From: Deltaproteobacteria bacterium
GTDB taxonomy: Bacteria > Desulfobacterota > Desulfarculia > Adiutricales > Adiutricaceae
DNA length: 37,792 bases
Reading direction: 5' to 3'
Assembly (NCBI GenBank): GCA_031269485.1
Contig: JAISZC010000035.1
Coordinates: forward strand, 1-37,792
Made by a program: the position numbers and the translations under genes. Shown piece after piece: positions 15,710 to 24,866 of the stretch. The notes under the pieces were generated by a model. The model was not told the DNA's origin and made no database searches. It saw nothing but the letters and a program-made list of their open reading frames with translations. Each line of letters begins with the position of its first letter. Within the stretch, counting starts at the first letter, position 1.

Positions 15710-17799
15710 GCAGCTCGGAGTTCGCCGACTTGATCTTGGAGCTGGGCGTCGAGGAGATCCCGGCGTCCTACTTTGGACCGGCCGTGGCCTACATCCAGGA
15801 ACGCGTCGCCCGCGAGCTCAAGGCCGCCGGCCTGAGCTACGACGCGCTCAAGGTTTGGGCCGGGCCCCGCCGGCTGGCGCTGGGCCTGTGGGGCCTGCCG
15901 CTGCGGCAGCCCGACGTCGAAGAGGAGATCACCGGACCGCCCTTGTCGGCGGCCTTCGACGCCAACGGCCTGCCGACCAAGGCGGCCGTGGGCTTCGCCA
16001 AGGGCCAAGGCGTCCCGGTGGGCGACCTCTTCACTCAGACCACTCCCAAGGGCCCCTATCTGGCCGTCCGCAAGAGCCGCAAGGGCCGACCGGGCGCGGA
16101 GGTGCTCGCCGAGCTGGCCATCGCGCTGCTGGCCAACCTGCCCTTTCCCAAGGTCATGCGCTGGGGCGAGGGCGTCCATCAGTTCGTGCGGCCGGTCCAC
16201 TGGCTGCTGGCCGTCTTCGGAGGCGAAATTTTGCCGCTGAGCTTCGCCGGCGCCAAGGCCGGCAAGGTCAGCTACGGCCACCGCTTCCTCCATTCGGGCC
16301 CGGTGGTGGTCACCAGCCCCGACGAGTACGTCGAGCGCCTGGCCGAGACGCACGTGCTGGCGGATTTCGAGGACCGCCGGGCGACGGTCAAAAAGGAAAT
16401 TTTGCGGGTGACCGAGGAGGCCAACTCGGATCTCAAGGTGGCGGCGGACGAGGAGCTGATCGACGAGGTGGCCAACCTCCTCGAGGAACCCTGCGCCGTG
16501 CTGGGCCGCTTCGACTCGCAGTTTCTGGAGCTGCCCTTGGCCGTGTGCGCCACGGCCATGAAGGAGCACCAGCGTTATTTTCCCATCACCGACGGCCAGG
16601 GGCGCCAGGCCCCCTATTTCGTGGCGGTCAACAACACCCGCGCCAAGAACATGGAGACCGTCACCAAGGGCCACGAGCGAGTGCTGCGGGCCCGGCTGGA
16701 GGACGCCCGCTTCTACTGGCTCGAAGACCGCAAAATCAAGCTCTCCGACCGCGGCGAAGCCTTGAAGGACGTGGTCTTCCATCAGCTTTTGGGCTCCAGC
16801 TGGGACAAGGTCCAGCGTTTCAAGACCCTGGCGCTGTCGCTGGCCGCCAAGACGGCCCCCGGCCAGGAGGAGATCGTGGCCCGGGCGGCGGATTTGTGCA
16901 AAAACGATCTGGTCTCCGGGGTGGTCGGGGAATTTCCGTCCCTGCAAGGCGTCATGGGCCGGGAGTACGCCCTGGCCGACGGCGAAAAGCCCGAGGTGGC
17001 CGAGGCCGTCCGGGAGCACTACCTCCCCTTGCGCAGCGGCGGCGAGCTGCCCTCCGGCCTGGCCGGCGCGGCGCTGAGCGTGGCCGACAAGCTCGACACC
17101 ATCGTCGGCTGCTTCGCGGTGGGGCTTTTGCCCACCGGGGCGGCCGACCCCTTCGCGCTGAGACGCCAGGCCCTGGGCATCATCATGATCATGATCGACC
17201 GCGGCTGGAACTGGTCCCTGGAGCCGCTGATCGACCGGGCCCTGGCCGGCCTGGGCCAGAAGGCCAAGCGCCCCGCCAAGGAGGTCAAAAACGACGTCTT
17301 GGAATTTTTCAAGGCTCGCCTCAAGAGCCACATCCTGGCGCAAGGCGTTTCAGCCGACGGGGCCGAGGCCGTGCTGGGGCTCCACGGCGCCGATCCCTTG
17401 GCCGCCCTGGGCCGGGCGACGGCCCTGGAAGCCCTCAAGAAACGGGAGGGCTTTCGGGATCTGGCCCAAACCTTCAAGCGCGTGGTCAACATCATCCGCA
17501 AGTTCGGGCCCAGGGAAACCCTCGTCAAGACCGAGCTGCTGGGGCACGAGGCCGAAAAGGCCCTGCTGGCGGCCGTGGAGACCTTGGAGGAGCAGTCCAA
17601 GGCCCATCTGGCCCAAGGCGACTACGCGGGCCTGCTCGACCGCATAATCACCCTCAGAAAGCCGGTCGACGCCTTCTTCGAGCAGGTGCTGGTCGACGAT
17701 CCGGATCCGGAGATCAAAAACGCCCGCGTGGCCCTCCTCAACCGCACCAGCCGGCTCTTTGAGCTGGTGGCCGACTTTTCTCGGGTCAGCTCCATGTGA
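15706..17799 (+). CDS. glyS: Glycyl-tRNA synthetase beta subunit
   Basis: The product (697 aa) is the tRNA-binding beta chain of the heterotetrameric glycyl-tRNA synthetase. It begins [14 protein letters not shown] and contains [39 protein letters not shown] and the HD-like core [17 protein letters not shown], all hallmarks of GlyS. The C-terminal tRNA-binding region ends with [16 protein letters not shown]. The GTG at 15706 is preferred because it overlaps the glyQ stop (GTGA), a GGAGG sits just upstream, and the N-terminus then matches GlyS; an upstream in-frame start at 15538 lies inside glyQ. No other gene follows in the operon. Confidence 0.97.
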   Translation: MSSSEFADLILELGVEEIPASYFGPAVAYIQERVARELKAAGLSYDALKVWAGPRRLALGLWGLPLRQPDVEEEITGPPLSAAFDANGLPTKAAVGFAKGQGVPVGDLFTQTTPKGPYLAVRKSRKGRPGAEVLAELAIALLANLPFPKVMRWGEGVHQFVRPVHWLLAVFGGEILPLSFAGAKAGKVSYGHRFLHSGPVVVTSPDEYVERLAETHVLADFEDRRATVKKEILRVTEEANSDLKVAADEELIDEVANLLEEPCAVLGRFDSQFLELPLAVCATAMKEHQRYFPITDGQGRQAPYFVAVNNTRAKNMETVTKGHERVLRARLEDARFYWLEDRKIKLSDRGEALKDVVFHQLLGSSWDKVQRFKTLALSLAAKTAPGQEEIVARAADLCKNDLVSGVVGEFPSLQGVMGREYALADGEKPEVAEAVREHYLPLRSGGELPSGLAGAALSVADKLDTIVGCFAVGLLPTGAADPFALRRQALGIIMIMIDRGWNWSLEPLIDRALAGLGQKAKRPAKEVKNDVLEFFKARLKSHILAQGVSADGAEAVLGLHGADPLAALGRATALEALKKREGFRDLAQTFKRVVNIIRKFGPRETLVKTELLGHEAEKALLAAVETLEEQSKAHLAQGDYAGLLDRIITLRKPVDAFFEQVLVDDPDPEIKNARVALLNRTSRLFELVADFSRVSSM

Positions 17800-17875
17800 G
17801 AGACGGCCGGGCCCCGCTCGGCGAGCCGGCGCCGTCGAAGCCCCGAACCTCGGGGCCCAACCCAGGTCAGGGCCG

Positions 17876-18178
17876 CAATCGGCAAATTTTGAAGTCTATG
17901 AAATTATTTGGCCCGCCGAACTGAAAAGTGTAATTTTGCGCCGTGGTCAAGCTCTAATTGACCACGGCGCAAGGCCACTGGTTGATAAACGCGCCAATTT
18001 TGAAAGTTAGGCCGACAAAGAATTATACATCCCTCATTTTATTTTTAGGCGCAAGCGGATTTTGGTATTAAAAAACAGTTTTAATATTCTTAACGCTATT
18101 GAAATAGATAAATTTCGATGTAAAATGCTCTGCGCCACTGTTAAGCGCGACTATACAGACATATTGATCTATGAATGA
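17876..18178 (+). pseudogene. Unrecognised coding relic with an internal stop
   Basis: One plus frame reads a plausible protein (NFEVYEIIWPAELKSVILRR, then DHGARPLVDKRANFES), hits TAG at 18008-18010, and continues in the same frame with IPHFIFRRKRILVLKNSFNI and DYTDILIYE to a TGA. No start codon or ribosome site precedes it, and the composition differs from the flanking genes. I do not recognise the family. The perfect inverted repeat at 17936-17972 lies within it, which also leaves open that the DNA is a structured element rather than a gene. Confidence 0.35.
17936..17972. repeat. Perfect 15-bp inverted repeat
   Basis: TTGCGCCGTGGTCAA and TTGACCACGGCGCAA flank the 7-base spacer GCTCTAA. There is no T run on either side, so it is not a standard terminator. 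It is flanked by an imperfect direct repeat (CGGCAAATTTTGAAGT near 17879 and CGCCAATTTTGAAAGT near 17991). Confidence 0.85.
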
Positions 18179-18282
18179 TGAGTTTTATAGGTGAGTTCTC
18201 TGGTAATTTATTTCAGAACTTGAACGTATTGGCTATGTTTTATAAATTTAAACTAGGCTACGCCGCTGATTTTTGGGTCCCG

Positions 18283-18303
18283 CCTCTAAAATAGAGGTTT
18301 TTT
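18283..18303 (+). terminator. Terminator-like hairpin in the glyS-ldcA island
   Basis: CCTCTA pairs with TAGAGG around three A residues and is followed by six T residues. It may be the leftover terminator of a lost gene, since no intact plus-strand gene lies just upstream. Confidence 0.5.
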
Positions 18304-18932
18304 ACAGCAGTAACTCTCAATAACTTTCAGTTCCCTCCCCGACACATAGCTCACAATCAAGCATACCTAATCTTTTTGGTCTATTGCCATAGGCAATGGT
18401 AGGCGAAGCGTTGGCTGAACTGGGCAAACCTGTTCTCGAAAAATGGAGTCTGCCTCCTGTTACTATTAAGATCGTCACCTCGATGTTACGCCATTACGTG
18501 ATAGGGAACGTATAAAACATGTGCTGAAAGGTTCGTATTTGCGGGCGCCAAGGTCTTTAAGTAAAAGCTCACTTTACAATCTTTTACCCAAAAATAAAAT
18601 AAAATATCTCAGATTAGACATAGGTCGACCATCTAATAGCTTATGTTGCGGAAATATATTCTGTCATCCTATTAAAAATATATATTTAACGCCACGCGAG
18701 CATATGTGAATGCGTAGCTATGATGATAGTCATAAATTATATGCAACTATACGCTTATATCCGTTCATATACGTGAACAATCAAAAATCTCGACCCCTAT
18801 CGGCCAATGACCAACACTGTTCCCCCCGCCATTAGTCTATGTGAAATTAAATACAAAGCCATCGCTATCGCTAAAATAAAATTCGCCAACTATCATTTCA
18901 TCGATATCTGGTTGGCACGACAAGGCCAGCCG

Positions 18933-18975
18933 CGTCTAGCGTTCATTTGGCCCAACGTCTAGCGTTCATTTGGCC
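18933..18975. repeat. Two 20-bp direct repeats plus TGGCCGACA triplet
   Basis: CGTCTAGCGTTCATTTGGCC occurs at 18933-18952 and 18956-18975, three bases apart, followed directly by three copies of TGGCCGACA or close variants to about 19002. The block lies just downstream of ldcA at the edge of the GC-rich DNA. Confidence 0.85.
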
Positions 18976-19045
18976 GACAATGGCCGACAGTGGCCGACAG
19001 CGTTAAATTTTTTATAATGGGTTGACCCATTATTAGCCGCAAAGC

Positions 19046-20029
19046 TTAGATATTTTGGACCCTTTGTTTCGTTATTTTGGTCTGGCCGCCGAGAAACGTC
19101 AGCTGGGCGCCTGCCTCGTCGACGATCAGCGTGGCCCGGCCCCCGACGGGCCAGAGGCGGTTGAACAAGCCATGCCCGAAAGGGGCGCCGAGCGCGACGG
19201 GGCAATCCGCCGGCAGCCGGGCCACGGTTTCTCGAAAAAGCGTCGGCAAGGCCCGGGCGCCCGCGCAGTCGGTGAAGCCGCCCAGCGCCAGGCCGGCCAG
19301 AGCCTCCAGGCGGCCGCCGGAGCGCAGAATTTGGAGCGAGCGGTCCACGCGCCGTATTTCGTCGCCGTGTTCCTCGAGGAGCAAAATGACGCCGTCGAGC
19401 TTGGGCAAAAAGCCCGCCGCAGCCAGGGCGGCCAAGGACGACAAGTTGCCGCCCAGCAGCGGACCTTGGGCGCGGCCCAATTGACGGCGGCCTTTTTTTG
19501 AAAACCGCCAAGGCGGCGTGACGTCCTTGGCCAGGCCGGCCGCAAACTCCTTTTGGGCCGCCGGCCGCATGCCGGGCAGCGTCATGACCATGGGCGCATG
19601 CCAGCCGCCGACGCCCGTCCGGACGCAGCGGTCGGTCAGCAGCACGGTCAAGTCGGAAAAGCCGATCAAAGGCTTGGGGGGAAATTGGTCCCAGGGAATA
19701 GGCTCCTCGACGAGGCGCAAGCAGCCGTAGCCGCCGCGGGCGGCCATGAGGGCGTCGACCTCGGGGTCGGCCAGCAGCGCGAGGAGATCCTCGCGGCGCT
19801 GGGCGTCGGCGCCGGCGAGGTGATGTTTGCGGCGGCGGAGATGGCGGCCCAGCTTGACGCGCCAGCCGGCCGCCCTGAGCAAGTCCAGCCCCGCGCGGAG
19901 GCGGACGCCGTCGACAGGACCGGCGGGGGCGAAGACGCCCAAGGTCGAGCCGAGCTTGACCGCGGGCGGGCGGCTGGAAGCGAACGCGGGCGGGCGGTCC
20001 GGCTCAATCTCGCTCGGCTTGCCGGCCAT
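19046..20029 (-). CDS. ldcA: LD-carboxypeptidase (peptidase family S66, LdcA-like)
   Basis: The product (327 aa) probably removes the terminal D-Ala from murein tetrapeptides during peptidoglycan recycling in the cytoplasm. Family features are the N-terminal GVFAPAGPVD, the AARGGYGCLR turn, the nucleophile in LIGFSDLTVL (Ser125), the Glu region LLLEEHGDEIRRVDRSL, and the His-bearing GAPFGHG near the C-terminus, which together make the Ser-Glu-His triad. There is no signal peptide. The ATG at 20029 lies inside the end of coaX (26-bp overlap), so translation is probably coupled. The last 25 residues run into lower-GC DNA at the island border and are less conserved in character. Confidence 0.9.
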   Translation of the reverse strand: MAGKPSEIEPDRPPAFASSRPPAVKLGSTLGVFAPAGPVDGVRLRAGLDLLRAAGWRVKLGRHLRRRKHHLAGADAQRREDLLALLADPEVDALMAARGGYGCLRLVEEPIPWDQFPPKPLIGFSDLTVLLTDRCVRTGVGGWHAPMVMTLPGMRPAAQKEFAAGLAKDVTPPWRFSKKGRRQLGRAQGPLLGGNLSSLAALAAAGFLPKLDGVILLLEEHGDEIRRVDRSLQILRSGGRLEALAGLALGGFTDCAGARALPTLFRETVARLPADCPVALGAPFGHGLFNRLWPVGGRATLIVDEAGAQLTFLGGQTKITKQRVQNI

Positions 20030-20795
20030 ACGCTCTCTCGTCGTAGACGATCTTGAGCCCTTCCATGGTCAGATCGGGCCAGACGGCCTCCAGGATCGCG
20101 GTTTCGCCGGCGATGAGGCCGGCCAGGCCGCCGGTGGCGATCACCTTGGGGGTCGTGGTCATTTCGGAGGCGATGCGGCGCGCGAGGCCTTCCACCAGGC
20201 CGGCGTAGCCGATCACCAGCCCCGAGTTGAGGCTGTTGACCGTGTCCTTGGCGATGGCCGTGACGGGCCGGTAGAACTGCTCCATCTTGGGCAGGCGGCT
20301 GGCCTTGTGGAAAAGAGCCTCGGCGGACAATCGAAAGCCCGGCGCGATGGCGCCGCCCAAATACTCGCCGGCGGCCGAGACGCAGTCGAAGGTCGTGGCG
20401 GTCCCGAAGTCCACGACGATCAATGGCGCGGCGCAGCGCCGGTAGGCGGCGATGGCCCCCACCACCCGGTCGGCGCCGACTTCCCGGGGATCGTCGTAGA
20501 GCACCGGCATCAGGCTCTGGCTGTGGGCTTCGACGAAAATAGGCCGCCGGCCAATGTACCGCAGCCCCAGCCGCTCGATGGCCGGCCTCATGGGCGGCAC
20601 CACGCTGGCCACCACCAAATTTTCCAGCTCCTTGAGGGCCACGCCCTGCAGCCGCAAAAAGCCCTCCAGCAGCAGCGCCAGCTCGTCGCCCGAGGTCGAG
20701 CGCCTGGTGTGGACGCGCCAGTTGAAGGACAGCTGATTGTCCAGCCACAGCCCGAACTTGATGTTGGTGTTGCCCACGTCCATGGTCAAAAGCAT
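20004..20795 (-). CDS. coaX: Type III pantothenate kinase
   Basis: The product (263 aa) phosphorylates pantothenate, the first step of coenzyme A synthesis. CoaX markers are all present: the N-terminal phosphate loop DVGNTNIKFGL, the GADRVVGAIAAYR segment, DFGTATTFDCVS, and the C-terminal IATGGLAGLIAGET. I chose the ATG at 20795 (MLLTMDVGNTN) because GAGGG lies about 9 bases upstream and it matches family N-termini; the longer frame up to 20984 overlaps holA and is not conserved. It lies 56 bp after holA and overlaps ldcA by 26 bp, forming a holA-coaX-ldcA transcription unit on the minus strand. Confidence 0.95.
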   Translation of the reverse strand: MLLTMDVGNTNIKFGLWLDNQLSFNWRVHTRRSTSGDELALLLEGFLRLQGVALKELENLVVASVVPPMRPAIERLGLRYIGRRPIFVEAHSQSLMPVLYDDPREVGADRVVGAIAAYRRCAAPLIVVDFGTATTFDCVSAAGEYLGGAIAPGFRLSAEALFHKASRLPKMEQFYRPVTAIAKDTVNSLNSGLVIGYAGLVEGLARRIASEMTTTPKVIATGGLAGLIAGETAILEAVWPDLTMEGLKIVYDERAYGRQAERD

Positions 20796-20851
20796 CGGCT
20801 GGTCCCTCAGACGCCGGCCGGGCGGCCGGAGATGGAGGCTTTCGGCGGTCC

Positions 20852-21877
20852 TCAGGCTTCGAGGGCCAGGCTCCCGAGCTTGGCCGCCAGCGCCTGCAGA
20901 GCCATGGCGTCCCCCACCGGGCTGGTGACCAGCAAGCGGTGCGTTTCGCCGATGGCCGCCAGGGCCTTTTTGAGCCGCGCCCACGACCAGCGCTCGGCCT
21001 GAGCCCGGAGACGGTTGACGGCGAAGACCTGCACGCCCATCTCGGAGGCCAGCTCGCCGTTGCCGACGCGGCCCTGGGAGGCGTCGAGCATGGCCTTGAG
21101 GCGCAACAGACGCCTAAAGTGGGTGCCCACGGCCCACAAAAGCGGCCGAGCGTTGTTTTTTTCCAAAAGATCCAGCAACGTCGGCAGGGCCTCGTCGAGG
21201 CGGCCGGCCCCCAAGGGCTGCCCCAGCTCGTAGATTTCGGCCGTCGGCCCCAAGCTCACCAGCTCGCGCACCTGGGCCGGACCGAGGCGGGTCTGGCCGC
21301 CGGGCCACAGCGACAGCTTGTCGGCCTCGCCCAGCAGCGCCCCCAGATTGTCGCCCATCCGCTCGATGATGGCCTTGGCGCCTTCGCTGGTCAACGTCGC
21401 CCCGCGCTCGGCGAAGCGGTCCTCCAGCCAGGCCGGGAGATCGCGCTTGTCGGGGACCCGGCAGTCGACGTCGCAGCCGGTCTTGACGGCGTCCTTGAAC
21501 AATTTGAAGCGCGCGTCGGGCGCGCCGCTGAACGCCAACACCACGGTGGACGACGGATTGGGCTTTTTGAGCATCTTGACGAGAGGCTCGAGAGCCTCCG
21601 CCGTGACCTTCTCGTCTTCGGAGAACCGCACCAGCGCCACCCGCGGCGGCTCCCCGAAAGGATTGGCCGCGGCCTCCAACACGACGCGCTCCATGCCGCC
21701 TTTGCCCAGCTCGTCCCAGGCGAATTGGCGATAATTCAGCGAGCGGTAGGCCGGGGCGACCACCCGGCGAGCCGCCTCCACCGCGCGCCGGACGGCCGAA
21801 GGATCGCCTCCGAAGATGCAGTAAAACGGGCGGCGCTGCGCGGAGGCCATTTCTTTCTCGAATTGGTCGACGTTCAT
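20852..21877 (-). CDS. holA: DNA polymerase III delta subunit
   Basis: The product (341 aa) is the clamp-loader delta subunit, which opens the beta sliding clamp. The layout is typical: an N-terminal AAA-like region without a Walker A motif (RPFYCIFGGDPSAVRRA), the strand/helix pattern AALVRFSEDEKV-like, then AIIERMGDNLGALLGEADKL, and a C-terminal collar domain with HFRRLLRLKAML and RLRAQAERWSWARLKKAL. The ATG at 21877 (MNVDQFEKE) is preferred; the frame is open to 22282, but the upstream part is low-complexity (KGQAKGQAKG) and not family-like. AAGGA lies about 14 bases upstream. It is the first gene of a unit with coaX and ldcA. Confidence 0.92.
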   Translation of the reverse strand: MNVDQFEKEMASAQRRPFYCIFGGDPSAVRRAVEAARRVVAPAYRSLNYRQFAWDELGKGGMERVVLEAAANPFGEPPRVALVRFSEDEKVTAEALEPLVKMLKKPNPSSTVVLAFSGAPDARFKLFKDAVKTGCDVDCRVPDKRDLPAWLEDRFAERGATLTSEGAKAIIERMGDNLGALLGEADKLSLWPGGQTRLGPAQVRELVSLGPTAEIYELGQPLGAGRLDEALPTLLDLLEKNNARPLLWAVGTHFRRLLRLKAMLDASQGRVGNGELASEMGVQVFAVNRLRAQAERWSWARLKKALAAIGETHRLLVTSPVGDAMALQALAAKLGSLALEA

Positions 21878-22426
21878 GACGGAGGGCTGGGTCCTTGCAG
21901 GCCGGCTTGAGCCGGCCGAAAAGTTTGAAAAAGCGGGCCGCGGTCCGGTCTCGGCCGGCGTCTGCCGCCGTCGCGGTCCCGCTTGAAAAGCACCCCAAAA
22001 TAGCACCCCGACGGCGTCCCCGTCAAAGAAAAAAACGCCGCCGAAGGCCTGAACCGGCCCGCCGCCTTGCCCCGAGGTCGAGCCTGCAATTTTTTTTCCG
22101 CTTTCGGGGGCCGAGCCGGCAGGTCGGCCCCCAAGGCTTGGCCCCTTGGCTTGGCCTTTGGCTTGGCCTTTGGCTTTCGTTTTCTCCCGCGGGCCTCGGG
22201 AGGGGCGCCGCCTCGAAGCCTTCGGCCCAGGCTCGTCCGCCCGGTCGAGCCGACCGGCCAGCCGGACGACAGCTTGGCCCAATTCCGGCGGCCTCGAGAC
22301 GGCCTCGAGGCGGCCTCGCGACGGACGAGCCGCCAGACGCCAAAAACCGTTTTTCAGCTTGACGCCAAATAAAGCCTTGAGGCCTCAACGCGCGCCCGAT
22401 CAGGGTTTTTGCGACATGACCGGCAA
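21878..22426. other. GC-rich divergent spacer between holA and def
   Basis: About 550 bp with long open frames on both strands, which in this GC range is expected by chance. No ribosome site, domain or signal peptide supports a gene. It contains low-complexity GGCCTTTGGCTT-type repeats near 22140-22180. It must carry the holA promoter, which I cannot place with confidence. Confidence 0.5.
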
Positions 22427-22455
22427 TTGCGCCAGCCGCCCGGCTGATATATAAT
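22427..22455 (+). promoter_or_regulatory. Sigma-70-type promoter of def-fmt
   Basis: TTGCGC (22427-22432) and a perfect TATAAT (22450-22455) are 17 bases apart. Initiation near 22462 gives a leader of about 70 nt before the def ATG at 22531. Confidence 0.7.
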
Positions 22456-22530
22456 GAGAAACGCACCTCACGGAGGTCACGGCCTGCGCCTGTCCGGCCG
22501 GGACCGGCCAGTTTGCGAGTCGAGAGCGAG

Positions 22531-23055
22531 ATGCCCCTTTTGTCGATTCTCAAATATCCCGATCCGGAGCTCAGAAAGATTTCCGAGCCAATAAGGAGCT
22601 TTGATCAAAATTTGGCGGACTTGGCCGCCGACCTCCGGGAAACCATGTTGGCCGCGCCAGGGGTCGGGCTGGCCGCCCCGCAGGTCGGCCGGCCGGTGCG
22701 GCTCATCGTGGTCGATTGGAGCGACGAGGACGAGGGCTACGGCGCCAGCACGCTCGCGCTGGTCAACCCCCGGACCATCGAGGCCGACGGCCGGCTGACG
22801 TACAACGAAGGCTGTCTGTCGGTGACGGATCTGCAGTCCAAGGTCGAACGGGCCGAACGCGTCAAGGTCGCGGCCCAGGACCTGGAGGGCCAGCCGTTCG
22901 TCGTGGAGGCCGAAGGCCGCCGGGCGGTCATATTGCAGCACGAGATGGACCACCTTGACGGGGTGCTGTTCATCGACCGGCTCAGTCGCATTAAGCGAGA
23001 AATGTACAACAAGAAGCTGAAAAAAAGTCAAACCGACGGCGAGGCAAAAAGCTAA
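22531..23055 (+). CDS. def: Peptide deformylase
   Basis: The product (174 aa) removes the formyl group from the N-terminal Met of new proteins. The three diagnostic motifs are present: GVGLAAPQVG (motif 1), EGCLSV (motif 2, Cys metal ligand) and QHEMDHLDG (motif 3, two His ligands and the catalytic Glu). The ATG at 22531 (MPLLSILKYPDP) matches the family start; a TTG six codons upstream is also in frame but less likely. The C-terminus is Lys-rich. It is followed by fmt after 31 bp, the classic pair that removes and adds formyl groups, under one promoter. Confidence 0.97.
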   Translation: MPLLSILKYPDPELRKISEPIRSFDQNLADLAADLRETMLAAPGVGLAAPQVGRPVRLIVVDWSDEDEGYGASTLALVNPRTIEADGRLTYNEGCLSVTDLQSKVERAERVKVAAQDLEGQPFVVEAEGRRAVILQHEMDHLDGVLFIDRLSRIKREMYNKKLKKSQTDGEAKS

Positions 23056-23086
23056 GAAAATTGTCAGGCCGTCTGGCGAGGCCCCC

Positions 23087-24049
23087 ATGTCCGATCGTTC
23101 AAATCCCTGGCGCATCGCCTTCTTCGGCAGCGGCGCCTTCGCCCTGCCGACCTTCCGGCGCCTCTTGGCCGGACCAGATCAGGTCGTGCTGGCGGTGACC
23201 TCGCCGCCAGCCCGCTCGGGACGGGGCCAAGCCCTCAAGCCGACCCCGCTGGCGCTGGCCGCGAGGGAGGCGGGCGTGCCGACGCTGGAGACGACGGACA
23301 TCCACGACGCCGACCACATCGAGGCCGTCGAGCTGGTCCGGCCTGATCTGCTGGCGGTCGCCGCCTATCGAGGCTTTTTGGGCGAAAGGCTGCTGAGCTT
23401 GGGCTGCACGCCGCCTCTGAACGTCCACCCGTCGCTGCTGCCCCGGCATCGCGGCCCGGCCCCCGTCAACTGGACCCTCATCGCGGGCGACAAGGAGTTC
23501 GGCGTCTCGATCTGCTTCACGGAGCTGAAGATCGACAGCGGGGCCGTGCTGGCGCAGCGCGCCCGGCCGACGCCCGAAGGCCTCGGCGCCGGGGCTTTGG
23601 AGGCGATTTTGGCCGAGGACGGGGCGGAGCTGCTGCTGCAGGTGGTGGCCGACATCAAGCGCGACCTCCACTGCCCCACCCCTCAGGACGAGAGCTTGGC
23701 CAACATGAACCGGCTGATGCGCAAGGCCGACGGCCGGCTCGACTTCGCCCGGCCGGCCGTGGAGCTGGCCAGGCTCGTCAACGGGGTCGACCCCTGGCCC
23801 GGGGCTCAGGCGCTGGCCGGGGACAAGCCCGTCAAGTTCTTCGGGGCCTGGAGCGGGCCCGGCGGAGAGGGCGCCGAGCCGGGCGCCGCGTTGGGCCTCG
23901 ACGACGAAGGCCGCCTGAAGATCGCCGCCGGCCAGGGTTTGCTGCTCATACGCGAGATTCAGCCCCCAGGCCGCAGCCGGCTGTCGGCCGCCGACTTTCT
24001 GCGGGGCTACGACGTCGGCCGCTTCGCCAGCCTGAGGTCCGAAGATTAG
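23087..24049 (+). CDS. fmt: Methionyl-tRNA formyltransferase
   Basis: The product (320 aa) formylates Met-tRNA(fMet) using 10-formyl-THF. It has a Rossmann-like N-terminal domain with FFGSGAFALPTFRRLL, the catalytic segment NVHPSLLPRHRGPAPVNW (Asn and His of the active site) and ELKIDSGAVL, which holds the catalytic Asp. The C-terminal OB-like tRNA-binding domain (about 205-315) includes NGVDPWPGA and PPGRSRLSAADFLRGY. The loop usually written RGAAPI reads RGPAPV here, a mild variant. It lies downstream of def in the same unit and is followed by a strong hairpin. Confidence 0.96.
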   Translation: MSDRSNPWRIAFFGSGAFALPTFRRLLAGPDQVVLAVTSPPARSGRGQALKPTPLALAAREAGVPTLETTDIHDADHIEAVELVRPDLLAVAAYRGFLGERLLSLGCTPPLNVHPSLLPRHRGPAPVNWTLIAGDKEFGVSICFTELKIDSGAVLAQRARPTPEGLGAGALEAILAEDGAELLLQVVADIKRDLHCPTPQDESLANMNRLMRKADGRLDFARPAVELARLVNGVDPWPGAQALAGDKPVKFFGAWSGPGGEGAEPGAALGLDDEGRLKIAAGQGLLLIREIQPPGRSRLSAADFLRGYDVGRFASLRSED

Positions 24050-24109
24050 CTCTGGGGGCCTGATTTCGGCCGCGGCGCAATCGGCGCCGCCCGCCGAGAC
24101 CGCAGGAGC

Positions 24110-24147
24110 GTCCGGCTGGCGGCCCTCAAGGGCCCCAACAGCCGGAC
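24110..24147 (+). terminator. Long two-part hairpin after fmt
   Basis: An outer stem of GTCCGGCTG with CAGCCGGAC encloses an inner GGCCC/GGGCC stem with a TCAA loop, about 60 nt after the fmt stop. A few A residues but no T run follow, so it is either a T-poor terminator of def-fmt or an RNA 3' stabiliser. Confidence 0.5.
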
Positions 24148-24392
24148 GAAAAATCGGCCCGCCCCCAAAAGGCGGCCTTAAACGCCTCCCAACAGCCGGA
24201 GTTTTTTAAAAAAAGCGGCCCAGCCACCAAAGTGAGGCCTAAAACGCCGGCCCTCGCGCACCGCGCCGCCGACCGACGCGTCAGAACCCCAAAGTACCCC
24301 CAAAAACGGCCTCAAATTAGTTGTCTCAACAAAAGATCAAGCTAAAACATGGTTAAAGCTAGCAAATTTTTGCCGAATATTATGAGCCGTCA

Positions 24393-24412
24393 GTCAAAAG
24401 TTGACTTTTGAC
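24393..24412. repeat. Perfect palindrome GTCAAAAGT-TG-ACTTTTGAC
   Basis: Nine-base arms around a 2-base centre, in an AT-rich segment. The length and near-zero spacer are those of a dimeric regulator site or a mobile-element end rather than a terminator. No adjacent intact gene explains it. Confidence 0.8.
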
Positions 24413-24866
24413 CCATTGACCGGCTCGTCGTCCGCGCAGGGTCCCTCGCAGCAGACGGCCTCGCGGGATTTTTCTGCGGTCCCGCGGATACTTTCTGGCT
24501 CCCGGACGACCGCGCGAAAGCGGCCCGCAAAACCTAAGGGCGCCTCCGAGTTCAGTCAGGGACGAATCGGCTTCAACAGGCGCGCCCGGAGAGTTCGTTT
24601 TTTTCCGGTCCGAGGCCGCGAAGTTGTTGAAAATCCTTGCGTTCAGTTTCTAGGCATGCTAGGCTACGGTCAAGCTGGAGCTCGTCACCAACAGAAATCG
24701 CGGCTATCAAACCGGCGCCCATGCGATCTGAACGCCCAAAGACCAGAGGTCGGTCCTGGCTGGGCCAGTGGCGGTCGCGACCCGAGAAGTTTTAGTGAAA
24801 TATGCTCTCGAAAAAAGTGGCCTATTATCTCGTTTGAAGCATAAATCGATCATATACATCTTTTTT

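Larger units (their letters stand above)
17800..19045. other. Decayed AT-rich island between glyS and ldcA
   Basis: There is no intact gene. The plus strand from about 17876 to 18176 shows one frame with gene-like content interrupted by a TAG (see separate entry). A further open frame of about 40 codons starts at 18178. 18340-18760 has short gene-like stretches in several frames, none recognised. Structural elements present are a 15-bp perfect inverted repeat (17936-17972), a terminator-like hairpin (18283-18303), a 20-bp direct repeat (18933-18975) and triple TGGCCGACA near 18972-19000. Confidence 0.55.
24050..24866. other. Spacer between fmt and the TnpB relic
   Basis: 24050-24330 is GC-rich with a long hairpin (24110-24147) and repeated AACAGCCGGA. 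24330-24400 is AT-rich with a sequence resembling the dispersed TCAAGCT repeats and a perfect palindrome (24393-24412). 24410-24800 has open frames in more than one reading, including a gene-like plus-strand stretch (VKLELVTNRNRGYQTGAH from 24669, and LAGPVAVATREVLVKYALEK after a stop), but no recognised family. Confidence 0.45.

Noticed and set aside
18521-18709. 62-codon plus-strand frame in the glyS-ldcA island
   Set aside because: No ribosome site or recognisable family; plausible by chance in this composition. A group II intron origin was considered for the surrounding GAAAGGTTCG-like text, but no domain V sequence was found.
24401-24844. 147-codon frame downstream of fmt
   Set aside because: It has mixed composition, no domain, no ribosome site, and another frame in the same place reads more like a gene relic.
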